Part shown: positions 1-6,259 of the stretch, piece by piece
Layout: the number at the start of each line of letters is the position of its first letter
Position numbering within the stretch: the stretch's first letter is position 1
Assembly (NCBI GenBank): GCA_002938045.1
Contig: PTLJ01000100.1
Coordinates: 1-6,259, forward strand
DNA length: 6,259 bases
Direction of reading: 5' to 3'
DNA from: Alphaproteobacteria bacterium MarineAlpha3_Bin4
Lineage (GTDB): Bacteria; Pseudomonadota; Alphaproteobacteria; Rhodospirillales; Casp-alpha2
The notes under the pieces: model-generated
Seen by the model: only the letters and a program-made list of their open reading frames with translations
Database searches by the model: none
What the model was told of the DNA's origin: nothing
Program-made: the position numbers and the translations under genes

Positions 1-1891
1 CCGCCTTCCAGTTATTCCAGACGTTAGGACCGACGGCACGGATATCGGCGATAGTCAGAACCAAGAGAAGTCGCAACCGTTCGGGCGATTGCACGACTTT
101 GACAAAATCGCTCACTGTCTTGGGATCGTCTATGTCGCGCTTGAAGGCGGTTCGGCTCATCAGTAGGTGATGTAGAACAAGCCAGGAGACGGTTTCCGTC
201 TCCCATTCGTTAAGGCCTAGGCGCGGCCCTAGCTCGATCGCGATCTCAGCGCCAATCTCGGAGTGATTTCCGCCTCGGCCTTTGGCGATGTCGTGCAACA
301 GCACCCCAAGATACATCGCCTGCCGTGACTGCACCTCGCCGATCACAGAATGGGAGACCGGATGGTCAGCGGCAAGCTGCCCGGTCTCGATCCCGGCCAA
401 GATGCCAATCGCCCGGATGGTATGCTCATCGACCGTATAGACATGGTACATGTCGTACTGCATCTGCGCCACGACACGGCCGAAATCGGGGATGAAGCGC
501 CCGAACACGCCGGCTTCATTCATCCGTCTTAGGGTAATTTCCGGAGTGGTGCCGGTCAGGATTTCCATGAATAGGCGGTTAGCGTCGGGGTTCCTGCGCA
601 GATTGCCGTCGATCAGCCGCAGGCTCTGGGCCACCAGTCTGAGTGCGTTGGGGTGAATGTCCAGCTCATGGCGCTGGGCTAGGTGGAACAGCCGTATCAA
701 TTTCACTGGGTCGCGTTTGAAATCTTCCTTCGTTGTCACGTTGACGCGTCCACCGCTGATCTCGAAGCCCTCTATCCCGGGTTTGCGAAAACTGAGTTGC
801 TGCAACCACGATGGTTTGCGAGCCTTTTTTTGTTGGTCTTCAAGAACCGCGCAAAGCACCCGCGTCAGATCGCCGACCGCCTTAGCTGTCAGAAAGTAAT
901 GCTTCATGAAACGCTCGACGCCGCGCGCACCAGCGCGGTCGCGATAGCCCATACGACTTCCCAAATCGCTTTGCACGTTTAATGTCAGCCGTTCCTCTGG
1001 CCGGCAGGCGATGTAATGGAGGTGGCAGCGCACGGTCCACAGAAAGTTCGACGCTTTGGCGAACCGCCGCACGTCTTCTGCAGTCAGCACACCGGCCTCC
1101 TTCAGTTCCTCGACGCCCTCGACGCGATAAAGGTACTTGGCTATCCAAAATAGAGTCTGCAGATCGCGCAGCCCCCCCTTACCTTCCTTGATGTTGGGCT
1201 CGAGTACATAGCGTGTATCGCCCATGCGCTCGTGGCGGGCGTTGCGCTCGCAGAGCTTGGCTTCGACGAATTTGGTCCCGGACCCGGTAATGACTTCGGA
1301 CCCGAAGCGCTGCTTGAACTCCTTGAACAGTGGCTCGTTACCCCACAGGCAGCGTGATTCTAGGAGTGCCGTTCGGATGGTCATATCGTCGTAGGCGAGG
1401 CGCAGCGCCTCGTCTACCGAGCGGGTCGCGTGGCCAACCTTCAGCCCCAGGTCCCACAATAAGTAGAGAACAAACTCAACGACCTGTTCCGAGTGCGCCG
1501 TCAGCTTGTAGGGCAATAGAAACATAAGATCGATGTCGGAATAGGGCGCCAGCTCGCCGCGACCGTAGCCGCCAGTGGCGACCACCGCCATTTGCTCGCC
1601 GGTAGTCGGGTTGGCGGACGGATAGACACGAGTGACGGCAAAATCGTAAATACCGCGGACCAGTTGGTCGATCAGATAGGCGTTGGCGCTAATGGCCTCG
1701 CCGCCGGAAATTCTGTCGTCTTTGAAGCGCCGGCGCACCTCTGTCCAGCCGCTTGCGTGGGCGGATTTTAAGATTTCCAGTACGCGCGCCTGCGTGTTTG
1801 GTTGATACCCGGACCACTCGACGAGGTTGTCTAACTCGCAGATCAAGGCCTTGCGGTTTATGATCTCGCGTGGTTTTGGAATATTGGCCAT
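1..1891 (-). CDS. glnD: Bifunctional PII uridylyltransferase/uridylyl-removing enzyme GlnD (N-terminal ~630 residues; 3' end outside window)
   Basis: GlnD uridylylates PII signalling proteins when glutamine is low and removes UMP when it is high, so it is the cytoplasmic nitrogen sensor controlling glutamine synthetase and Ntr regulation. I read the minus strand codon by codon from the ATG at 1891 to the window edge and found no stop or frameshift. Visible domains: nucleotidyltransferase with GGYGRGELAPYSDIDL at residues 107-122 (metal ligands D119 and D121); the family's KGGLRDLQT segment near 238-246; and the HD hydrolase domain with H490, LLHDIAKG (H533-D534), NHSE (H543) and the HH pair at 574-575, then ADIRAVGPNVW. 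The two ACT domains expected in a ~900-residue protein are off the left edge. The start gives MANIPKPREIINRKAL, which fits homologues; GGGG a few bases upstream is a weak Shine-Dalgarno. An in-frame ATG at 1918 would add nine residues. The gene is divergent from a pseudogene across a 48-bp gap. Confidence 0.96.
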   Translation of the reverse strand, partial: MANIPKPREIINRKALICELDNLVEWSGYQPNTQARVLEILKSAHASGWTEVRRRFKDDRISGGEAISANAYLIDQLVRGIYDFAVTRVYPSANPTTGEQMAVVATGGYGRGELAPYSDIDLMFLLPYKLTAHSEQVVEFVLYLLWDLGLKVGHATRSVDEALRLAYDDMTIRTALLESRCLWGNEPLFKEFKQRFGSEVITGSGTKFVEAKLCERNARHERMGDTRYVLEPNIKEGKGGLRDLQTLFWIAKYLYRVEGVEELKEAGVLTAEDVRRFAKASNFLWTVRCHLHYIACRPEERLTLNVQSDLGSRMGYRDRAGARGVERFMKHYFLTAKAVGDLTRVLCAVLEDQQKKARKPSWLQQLSFRKPGIEGFEISGGRVNVTTKEDFKRDPVKLIRLFHLAQRHELDIHPNALRLVAQSLRLIDGNLRRNPDANRLFMEILTGTTPEITLRRMNEAGVFGRFIPDFGRVVAQMQYDMYHVYTVDEHTIRAIGILAGIETGQLAADHPVSHSVIGEVQSRQAMYLGVLLHDIAKGRGGNHSEIGAEIAIELGPRLGLNEWETETVSWLVLHHLLMSRTAFKRDIDDPKTVSDFVKVVQSPERLRLLLVLTIADIRAVGPNVWNNWKA

Positions 1892-1939
1892 TGAGGCCCC
1901 AATATAACGGCCGAGCATGATCCATCAAAGAAGGAATAA

Positions 1940-2397
1940 TTGATTGTTAGTTTACTCATCAGCGGCGAGTTTCAGAAGGGATACATCAACCAAGCGACTG
2001 AACTCATACCGGGTACGGTTGCCCGGTTACAGGACGATTACGACCGAGTTCTCGTCACCCGTTTCAACAACCCACCCGGTTCTCTCCTGGATCCGACGAA
2101 GTCCCGCTCGCATTCACGTCACGATCGGACGCGACAATCATCAACAATGACATCTACATCGGCGTCACGCCGGCGGTTCTTTCCAAGCTCGCCAACGCTG
2201 GCATTGATACCGTCAACATCTGCGGGATCGCGACCGAAACCTGTGTTCTTAAGACTGCCGTCGATCCGTTTGACACTAGCTTCAGGCCTGTCGACCTCGC
2301 CGCAGCCTGAGGTAGCCATGGTAGGATAGATTACCATAACGCCGGTCTTCTGATCTTGCGCTGCCTGATCGGCGACAGTCAGGTTGTCGCAGGATGA
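1940..2397 (+). pseudogene. Decayed isochorismatase-family cysteine hydrolase (internal deletion/frameshift plus premature stop)
   Basis: The intact family hydrolyses amide or vinyl-ether bonds with an Asp-Lys-Cys triad. The 5' part reads from a TTG at 1940, with AAGGA at 1931-1935 as a possible ribosome binding site, and contains FQKGYINQATELIPG and VLVTRFNNPPGS. Near 2080-2090 the homology jumps one frame to FSPGSDEVPLAF, skipping roughly ten residues I expect there. It then runs through DATIINNDIY, VLSKLANAGIDTVNICGIA and TETCVLKTAVD; the candidate nucleophile Cys is at 2242-2244. An in-frame TGA at 2308-2310 sits where I expect Cys in an ADAC-like segment, yet homology continues past it (HNAGLLILRCLIGDSQVVAG) to TGA TAA at 2395-2400. 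The catalytic Asp position reads Glu (1967-1969) and the Lys position reads Asn (2146-2148). Neither open piece is a complete enzyme. Family assignment is strong; the exact substrate is unknown. Confidence 0.85.
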
Positions 2398-2428
2398 TAA
2401 AATAAGCGCATAAAAAAGCTTATTTTAT
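2397..2428. terminator. AT-rich perfect inverted repeat between convergent ends; possible bidirectional terminator
   Basis: ATAAAATAAGC at 2397-2407 is perfectly repeated in inverted form at 2418-2428, around a 10-base loop rich in A on the plus strand and T on the minus strand. It lies between the end of the plus-strand pseudogene and the stop of the minus-strand mutS gene at 2446, where a shared terminator would be expected. The stem has only two G-C pairs. The T run read from mutS falls in the loop rather than after the stem, so it is not a textbook intrinsic terminator. On the minus strand an alternative short AAGCT/AGCTT stem would place TTTTTT directly after it. The local AT content contrasts with the GC-rich genes on both sides. 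Confidence 0.5.
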
Positions 2429-2445
2429 ATTAGCTTATCAACCAT

Positions 2446-5190
2446 TTAATCCAATTTAGCTGCTTTTAATCGGTAGACCAGTTCAAGTGCTTGACGTGGA
2501 GTCAGTTCGTCTGCATTGACTTCGCCGAGGGCCATCTCAAGCTCAGACGGACCGTTTTGTGCTACACCGAAGGCTGGTTCGGCAAGCGTCTGAAAAAGCG
2601 GCAGATCTTCACTGAGTTTGTTAATAGCCGACGACTGGTCTCCCCGTTCTAACGTTTCAAGTACTTGTTCGGCACGACGAACGACAGCCGGCGGTAGTCC
2701 GGCCAATTGGCCAACATGAATTCCGTAAGAGCGATCGGCCGTACCTGGCCCGACCTCGTGCAGGAAGACCACGTCGCCCTGCCATTCCTTGACCCGCATG
2801 GTATGGCAGGCCAACCCGTCGAGCTTGGTCGCCAGATGCGCTAATTCGTGGAAATGAGTCGCGAATAATGCCCGGCAGCGGTTGTTCTCGTGCAAGTGCT
2901 CGGCCACGGCCCAGGCAATAGATAGGCCGTCGAAGGTGGCCGTGCCACGGCCGATTTCATCGAGGATGACCAGCGAGCGCGGGCCGGCCCGGTTGAGGAT
3001 TGTCGCCGTCTCGACCATCTCGACCATGAACGTAGAGCGGCCGCGAGCGAGGTCGTCTGTGGCACCGACCCGCGAGAACAAGCGGTCGATAACGCTGATG
3101 CGCGCTCTTGTCGCTGGCACGAAGGCGCCCATCTGGGCCATAATTGCAATCAATGCGTTTTGCCTCAAGAACGTACTCTTGCCGGCCATATTGGGGCCAC
3201 TCAACAGCCATAACCGCGCTGCGCCCTCCTTGCCATCACCTGAAAGGCGGCAGTCGTTTGTGATGAAGCCTGTCCCTTGCGCGTCCTCGAGCATCGCTTC
3301 GACAACCGGATGACGGCCGCCTTCGATCAAGAACTCGACGCTATCGTCAATCGCCGGCCGCACGTACCGGCGCTCAGCTGCGAGTTCAGCCAGTGCGGCA
3401 GCTACGTCAAGGGCCGCCAATGCCGCGCCGCAGGCGGCGATTGCCTCGCCCCGGTCGGTGACCACGCCGACAAGATCGTCAAACAGTTTCATCTCCAGTA
3501 CCAGAGCCTGCTCAGCAGCGCGCGCAATTCGGCCCTCTAAATCGCCAAGATCGACGGTCGAAAAACGCATTGCGTTTGCCATGGTCTGGCGGTGAATGAA
3601 GGCGCTGTCTGCGCCACCGGGCATGCGCTCGGCTTGGCGCGCCGGGACTTCGATGAAATAGCCGAGCACGTTGTTGTGCTTGATCTTGAGCCCGGGCAAC
3701 CCAGTTTCCTCGGCGTAGCGGTTCTGGAGATCAGCGATCAGACGTCGGCTCTCATCGCGAAGCGCGATCAGCTCGTCGAGCTCGGGAGAATATTTTATCG
3801 CAATGAAGCCACCGTCGCGCGCCAAGATCGGAAGCTCGTTGGCAAGCGCACGCTCGAGGCGCTTGACGAGTTCATGATGAGGCCCTAGATCGCCAAGCGC
3901 GGCGGCAATACCGTCAGGCGTGCCGCCAGCAACTTCGGCACTCTCCATCCGCTGGCACAATTGCTTGCTGCAAGCGATGCCGTCACGCACCGCGGCCAAA
4001 TCGCGTGGGCCGCCGCGGCCGAGAGTCAACCGCGATAGCGCGCGCTCGATATCCGGACAATGTGCGAGAAGCGTGCGGACATCGTCGCGCAGCCGGTCTG
4101 CGTCGCGGAAATGCTGGACCATGTCGAGGCGTTCATTGATCAGGTGCGGCGAGGTCAGGGGCTGCACTAGATGCGAGACCAAAAGACGCGCGCCGGCTCC
4201 GGTGACAGAGCGATCAATCACCGCCAGCAGACTACCGCCGGTCTCGCCAGAAAGCGATTCGGTGAGTTCCAGGTTGCGCCGCGTTGCCGCATCAATTTCC
4301 ATGAAGGCGCCGCCAGCGAGCCGCTTCGGAGGCACCATACGTGGCAATCGGCCCTTCTGGGTCGCCTCGACATAGGCCACCAACGCCCCGGCGGCGGCCA
4401 GCTCAGCGCGCGAGAAGTCGCCATAAGCGTCGAGCGTAGCGACGCCATAGAGAGCGCACAGGCGGCGGACGGCAGTGGCACTGTTGAAATCACCAGGCGG
4501 CAGCGATGTCATGCGTTCCTTCCACTGGCCGAGCGTTTCGAACAATTGTGACTGCTGGATCAAGCTTTCCGATACCAACAGTTCGCTCGGTTCGAAGCGC
4601 GCGATCGCCGCGTCGAGGCCGGCAACGGTGACCGGCTGGGCAAAGAAATCTCCGGTTGAGACATCGAGCCCAGCGATCGCGAGCGTTCTATCATAGGATG
4701 CGACAGCGCCAAGATAGTTGTTGCGGCGCGCATCGAGGAGCGTATCTTCGGTCAGAGTGCCCGGCGTGACAACGCGGACCACCTCGCGCCGGACAACCAC
4801 CTTCGAACCCCGCTTCTTCGCCTCCGCCGGTTTCTCCGTCTGTTCACATATGGTGACCCTGAAGCCTTTCATGATCAGGCGGTTGAGATAGGTTTCATGG
4901 GAATGCACGGGCACTCCGCACATCGGGATGTCCTCGCCCAAATGCTTTCCACGCTTGGTTAAGGCGATGTCGAGTGCGGCCGCAGCGGCAACGGCATCGT
5001 TGAAGAACAGTTCGTAAAAATCGCCCATGCGATAAAACAGAAGCGAATCGGGGTTCTCGTCTTTGATTGCTAGGTACTGAGCCATCATCGGCGTAACGCC
5101 GACGGCATCAGCCGCTGCTGGAGGCGGCGCGGAGTCAGAAGCCTGTTTCGGCCTAGGCTGGAACACGGGCTTGGACAACAATAACGGCAT
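2446..5190 (-). CDS. mutS: DNA mismatch repair ATPase MutS
   Basis: MutS binds mismatches and small loops in newly replicated DNA and, with ATP, recruits MutL. All domains of the bacterial MutS1 family are visible in 914 residues. The mismatch-binding domain has DFYELF (F58 as the wedge Phe and E60 as its partner) and the CGVPVHS segment (91-97). The connector, lever and clamp domains occupy roughly 150-600, including IKHNNVLGYFIEV (503-515). The ATPase domain has Walker A GPNMAGKS (665-672), DDLARGRSTFMVEM (712-725), Walker B VILDEIGRGT (741-750) and THFHEL (778-783). EDLPLF (861-866) resembles a sliding-clamp-binding motif, and DELTPRQALELVYRL (894-908) is the C-terminal oligomerisation helix region. 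The reading frame has no lesion. The ATG at 5190 is the furthest possible ATG, because TAA lies in frame three codons upstream; it has no Shine-Dalgarno. M35/M36 are alternative starts that would still keep the whole mismatch domain. The gene is followed by an inverted repeat and then glnD after a pseudogene. Confidence 0.98.
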   Translation of the reverse strand: MPLLLSKPVFQPRPKQASDSAPPPAAADAVGVTPMMAQYLAIKDENPDSLLFYRMGDFYELFFNDAVAAAAALDIALTKRGKHLGEDIPMCGVPVHSHETYLNRLIMKGFRVTICEQTEKPAEAKKRGSKVVVRREVVRVVTPGTLTEDTLLDARRNNYLGAVASYDRTLAIAGLDVSTGDFFAQPVTVAGLDAAIARFEPSELLVSESLIQQSQLFETLGQWKERMTSLPPGDFNSATAVRRLCALYGVATLDAYGDFSRAELAAAGALVAYVEATQKGRLPRMVPPKRLAGGAFMEIDAATRRNLELTESLSGETGGSLLAVIDRSVTGAGARLLVSHLVQPLTSPHLINERLDMVQHFRDADRLRDDVRTLLAHCPDIERALSRLTLGRGGPRDLAAVRDGIACSKQLCQRMESAEVAGGTPDGIAAALGDLGPHHELVKRLERALANELPILARDGGFIAIKYSPELDELIALRDESRRLIADLQNRYAEETGLPGLKIKHNNVLGYFIEVPARQAERMPGGADSAFIHRQTMANAMRFSTVDLGDLEGRIARAAEQALVLEMKLFDDLVGVVTDRGEAIAACGAALAALDVAAALAELAAERRYVRPAIDDSVEFLIEGGRHPVVEAMLEDAQGTGFITNDCRLSGDGKEGAARLWLLSGPNMAGKSTFLRQNALIAIMAQMGAFVPATRARISVIDRLFSRVGATDDLARGRSTFMVEMVETATILNRAGPRSLVILDEIGRGTATFDGLSIAWAVAEHLHENNRCRALFATHFHELAHLATKLDGLACHTMRVKEWQGDVVFLHEVGPGTADRSYGIHVGQLAGLPPAVVRRAEQVLETLERGDQSSAINKLSEDLPLFQTLAEPAFGVAQNGPSELEMALGEVNADELTPRQALELVYRLKAAKLD

Positions 5191-5195
5191 TAAAA

Positions 5196-5224
5196 ATTAT
5201 CAGCGCACAACCGCACCATATCAC
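5196..5224 (-). promoter_or_regulatory. Candidate mutS promoter giving a leaderless or near-leaderless transcript
   Basis: On the minus strand GATAAT (5201-5196) matches the -10 consensus at five of six positions. GTGATA (5224-5219), 17 bases upstream, matches the -35 consensus at four of six. Only five bases separate the -10-like hexamer from the mutS ATG at 5190, so transcription would begin at or within a base or two of the start codon. That agrees with the absence of any Shine-Dalgarno there. The assignment rests on consensus matching alone in a locally AT-rich stretch. Confidence 0.35.
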
Positions 5225-5296
5225 AGGCTGGACCACCGACACCATTAATCGGGTATTGTTTCTATGTAGCGCTTTGGCACAATGGAATGGCGCGAT

Positions 5297-5308
5297 TGGC
5301 CTAGGCCA
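5297..5308. repeat. 12-bp perfect palindrome
   Basis: TGGCCTAGGCCA is self-complementary over all 12 bases and lies about 107 bp upstream of the mutS start. Such a site could bind a dimeric regulator, but there is only one copy in the window and it is far from the likely promoter, so chance occurrence in GC-rich DNA is just as plausible. Confidence 0.25.
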
Positions 5309-5427
5309 GGAACGGTGGAGTACCGACACGGACAAAGGGGCGGAGGCGCAGCTTCGGCGCGTGAAAGAGTCGGCGCCTTCGATGGACGCGAGGAATGGGA
5401 TCGCTCGCAGCTCGAGGCGTGCGATAG

Positions 5428-5943
5428 CTAATCGAACATTTCCATGGCAGCTTTGTGGGCAGCGAACGAGTCGCCGCCGAAGCAACAGAAAACGACGCTC
5501 TCGATGCTGTCATCGCTAGCCAGGAACTCAGTCACCGTGGCAACAGCGATTTTGGCCGCACCGACGACCGGAAACCGGTAAACACCGGTGCTGATGGCCG
5601 GAAAGGCGATGCTTTTGAGTTCGTGGTCACGGGCCAACTCCATCGACCGCCGGTAACAGCTTGCGAGCAGTTGCTTCTCGTCAGCGCCGCCGCCATGCCA
5701 AACCGGCCCGACGGTGTGGATCACGTAGCGGGCTTTTAGACCGTAGCCATTGGTTATCTTGGCCTCGCCCGTGGGACAACCGCCCAAAGTCCGGCATTCT
5801 TCGAGAAGTTTCGATCCGGCGACGCGGTGGATGGCGCCGTCGACGCCGCCGCCGCCGAGTAGGCTCTCGTTGGCGGCATTGACGATGGCATCAACCTGCA
5901 ACTGCGTGATGTCACTTTCGACGATCGTTAGCCTATCGGTCAT
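5428..5943 (-). CDS. MacroD/YmdB-type macrodomain protein, probable O-acetyl-ADP-ribose deacetylase or ADP-ribosyl hydrolase
   Basis: Macrodomains of this class bind ADP-ribose and deacetylate O-acetyl-ADP-ribose or remove mono-ADP-ribose from acidic residues. The 171-residue protein is a single macrodomain, the usual length for the family. It shows DAIVNAANESLLGGGGVDGA at residues 18-37 (N25 and D35 at the same positions as the catalytic residues of E. coli YmdB), CPTGEAKITNGYGL (56-69), YVIHTVGPVW (73-82) and the phosphate loop FPAISTGVYRFP (114-125). The ATG at 5943 is preceded by GGGAGG with a 7-base spacer. Its frame stays open upstream to 6192, but that extension has no macrodomain homology and overlaps the pyrophosphatase remnant, so I reject it. 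The gene lies 47 bp after the remnant's stop on the same strand and is probably co-transcribed with it. The exact substrate cannot be read from sequence. Confidence 0.93.
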   Translation of the reverse strand: MTDRLTIVESDITQLQVDAIVNAANESLLGGGGVDGAIHRVAGSKLLEECRTLGGCPTGEAKITNGYGLKARYVIHTVGPVWHGGGADEKQLLASCYRRSMELARDHELKSIAFPAISTGVYRFPVVGAAKIAVATVTEFLASDDSIESVVFCCFGGDSFAAHKAAMEMFD

Positions 5944-5950
5944 GGGGGCG

Positions 5951-5956
5951 CCTCCC
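5951..5956 (-). promoter_or_regulatory. Ribosome binding site of the macrodomain gene
   Basis: GGGAGG on the minus strand, seven bases before the ATG at 5943. It fixes the macrodomain start at the point where family homology begins, rather than at the longer open frame extending to 6192. Confidence 0.75.
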
Positions 5957-5990
5957 TCTCTCAAAACCCGCCGGCCGCGCGAGACATGGC

Positions 5991-6170
5991 TTAAAGGGTC
6001 GGGTCGACCGGTACGCAGAGAATTTTCTCGTCGAGACCGTTTTTGTCCCCCATGATCAAAACGCCAATGGACCCCGAGCGGAGGACAACGCTGAGGAACA
6101 CTGGGATCTGGCCGAACAGGCTGGTGTCGTAGGGCGGGTTTTCGCCGGTTGAAACATGGTCGATCTTCAT
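5991..6170 (-). pseudogene. ppa: Soluble inorganic pyrophosphatase remnant, internally deleted and C-terminally truncated (59-residue open frame)
   Basis: The intact enzyme hydrolyses pyrophosphate in the cytoplasm and is usually ~170-180 residues. This frame begins MKIDHVSTGENPPYD, the typical N-terminus of family I pyrophosphatases. Near residue 16 it jumps to SLFGQIPVF, then IGVLIMGDKNGLDEKILCVP, which matches the VLxMxDExGxDxKxxAVP segment. By analogy with E. coli, D42, D47 and K49 correspond to D97, D102 and K104. About 55 residues are missing between, including the positions of E20, K29, E31, R43, Y55, D65, D67 and D70. The frame ends after VDPTL, so the C-terminal Tyr-Lys pair and final helices are also absent. 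It cannot be an active pyrophosphatase. The deletion is in frame and the start and ribosome binding site are intact, so a short peptide may still be made. The macrodomain gene follows 47 bp downstream. The intact enzyme's role must be met elsewhere in the genome. Confidence 0.8.
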
Positions 6171-6177
6171 GGCCGGT

Positions 6178-6183
6178 CTCCTT
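6178..6183 (-). promoter_or_regulatory. Ribosome binding site of the ppa remnant
   Basis: AAGGAG on the minus strand, seven bases before the ATG at 6170: a near-perfect Shine-Dalgarno. Its survival supports 6170 as the original start of the pyrophosphatase gene. Confidence 0.7.
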
Positions 6184-6213
6184 GAACCGCACGTTTACCA
6201 GACGATAACGGCT

Positions 6214-6219
6214 TTTATA
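6214..6219 (-). promoter_or_regulatory. Weak candidate -10 element upstream of the ppa remnant and macrodomain gene
   Basis: TATAAA on the minus strand lies about 44 bases before the remnant's ATG and matches five of six -10 consensus bases. No convincing -35 hexamer occurs at 15-18 base spacing, so this is only a candidate for the promoter serving the remnant and macrodomain gene. Confidence 0.2.
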
Positions 6220-6259
6220 CGCATCGATAGTGGCAAAACTAGCGGAATTTGTAGGCGTC

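Larger units (their letters stand above)
5191..5427. other. Intergenic region between the macrodomain gene and mutS; no supportable gene
   Basis: All six frames were considered and I recognise no protein family or RNA gene. Overlapping open frames of 50-110 codons have no ribosome binding site or family resemblance and run into neighbouring genes in another frame. The mutS-proximal end holds the candidate promoter. The middle contains the 12-base palindrome TGGCCTAGGCCA at 5297-5308, and the macrodomain-proximal part is GC-rich with several short GGCGC/GCGCC repeats. It could contain degraded coding sequence too far gone to identify. Confidence 0.5.

Noticed and set aside
2841..4696. Numerous open frames of 70-150 codons inside mutS on both strands
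   Set aside because: They are shadows of the MutS frame in GC-rich DNA, without ribosome binding sites or recognisable domains.
5282..5431. 49-residue plus-strand open frame (begins MEWRDWPRPGTVEY) as a gene, or as a remnant of a divergent malic enzyme gene
   Set aside because: The short resemblance to a malic enzyme N-terminus (an EYHxxPxPGK-like segment recalled from memory) covers only a few residues, nothing after it matches, and there is no ribosome binding site. It is too weak to report.
5153..5485. 110-codon minus-strand open frame spanning the gap upstream of mutS
   Set aside because: It overlaps the ends of both real genes in a different frame, has low-complexity Arg/Ser/Ala-rich composition and matches no family I know.
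5428..6192. Full 254-codon open frame as one longer macrodomain protein
   Set aside because: The first 83 codons are Arg/Pro-rich with no family resemblance and overlap the ppa remnant in another frame. The macrodomain begins at the ATG at 5943, which has its own Shine-Dalgarno.
6239..6259. Minus-strand DAYKFR followed by TAG as the C-terminus of an upstream gene
   Set aside because: Six codons at the window edge cannot be distinguished from chance.
1..6259. tRNA, rRNA, CRISPR array, insertion sequence or phage integration site
   Set aside because: No tRNA-like TTCGA arms with matching stems, spaced direct repeats, transposase-like frames or terminal inverted repeats were seen on either strand by eye.

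Overview
This window looks like chromosomal DNA from an alphaproteobacterium. The two large genes are housekeeping genes in a known alphaproteobacterial arrangement (glnD next to mutS), and MutS carries the GPNMAGKS form of the Walker A loop that I associate with this class. Coding DNA is moderately GC-rich. I favour a Rhodospirillales-like lineage, but only weakly. Two of the five recognisable genes are broken, which fits a lineage that is losing genes.

Layout, left to right. (1) Positions 1-1891, minus strand: the N-terminal ~630 residues of GlnD, the bifunctional PII uridylyltransferase/uridylyl-removing enzyme. The reading frame is open all the way to the window edge, and the C-terminal ACT domains lie outside. 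(2) Positions 1940-2397, plus strand: a decayed isochorismatase-family cysteine hydrolase with an internal deletion/frameshift, a premature TGA and substitutions at two catalytic-triad positions. (3) Positions 2397-2428: an AT-rich perfect inverted repeat between the convergent ends of the pseudogene and mutS. (4) Positions 2446-5190, minus strand: a complete, intact MutS of 914 residues. Its 5' end has no Shine-Dalgarno but has a -10-like hexamer immediately upstream, so it may be leaderless. (5) Positions 5191-5427: a 237-bp gap with no gene I can support. (6) Positions 5428-5943, minus strand: a MacroD/YmdB-type macrodomain protein (171 residues) with the conserved Asn25 and Asp35. (7) Positions 5991-6170, minus strand: a 59-codon open frame with a strong ribosome binding site. 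It is a soluble inorganic pyrophosphatase gene that has lost its catalytic core and C-terminus.

How the genes relate. GlnD senses nitrogen status through PII proteins, MutS starts mismatch repair, and the macrodomain protein probably removes ADP-ribose or acetyl groups from ADP-ribose derivatives. These are unrelated housekeeping or maintenance functions that happen to be adjacent. The only tight transcriptional pairing is the pyrophosphatase remnant followed 47 bp later by the macrodomain gene. I see no CRISPR array, tRNA, rRNA, insertion sequence or multi-gene novel system. The main points of interest are the two gene remnants and the unusual mutS start.
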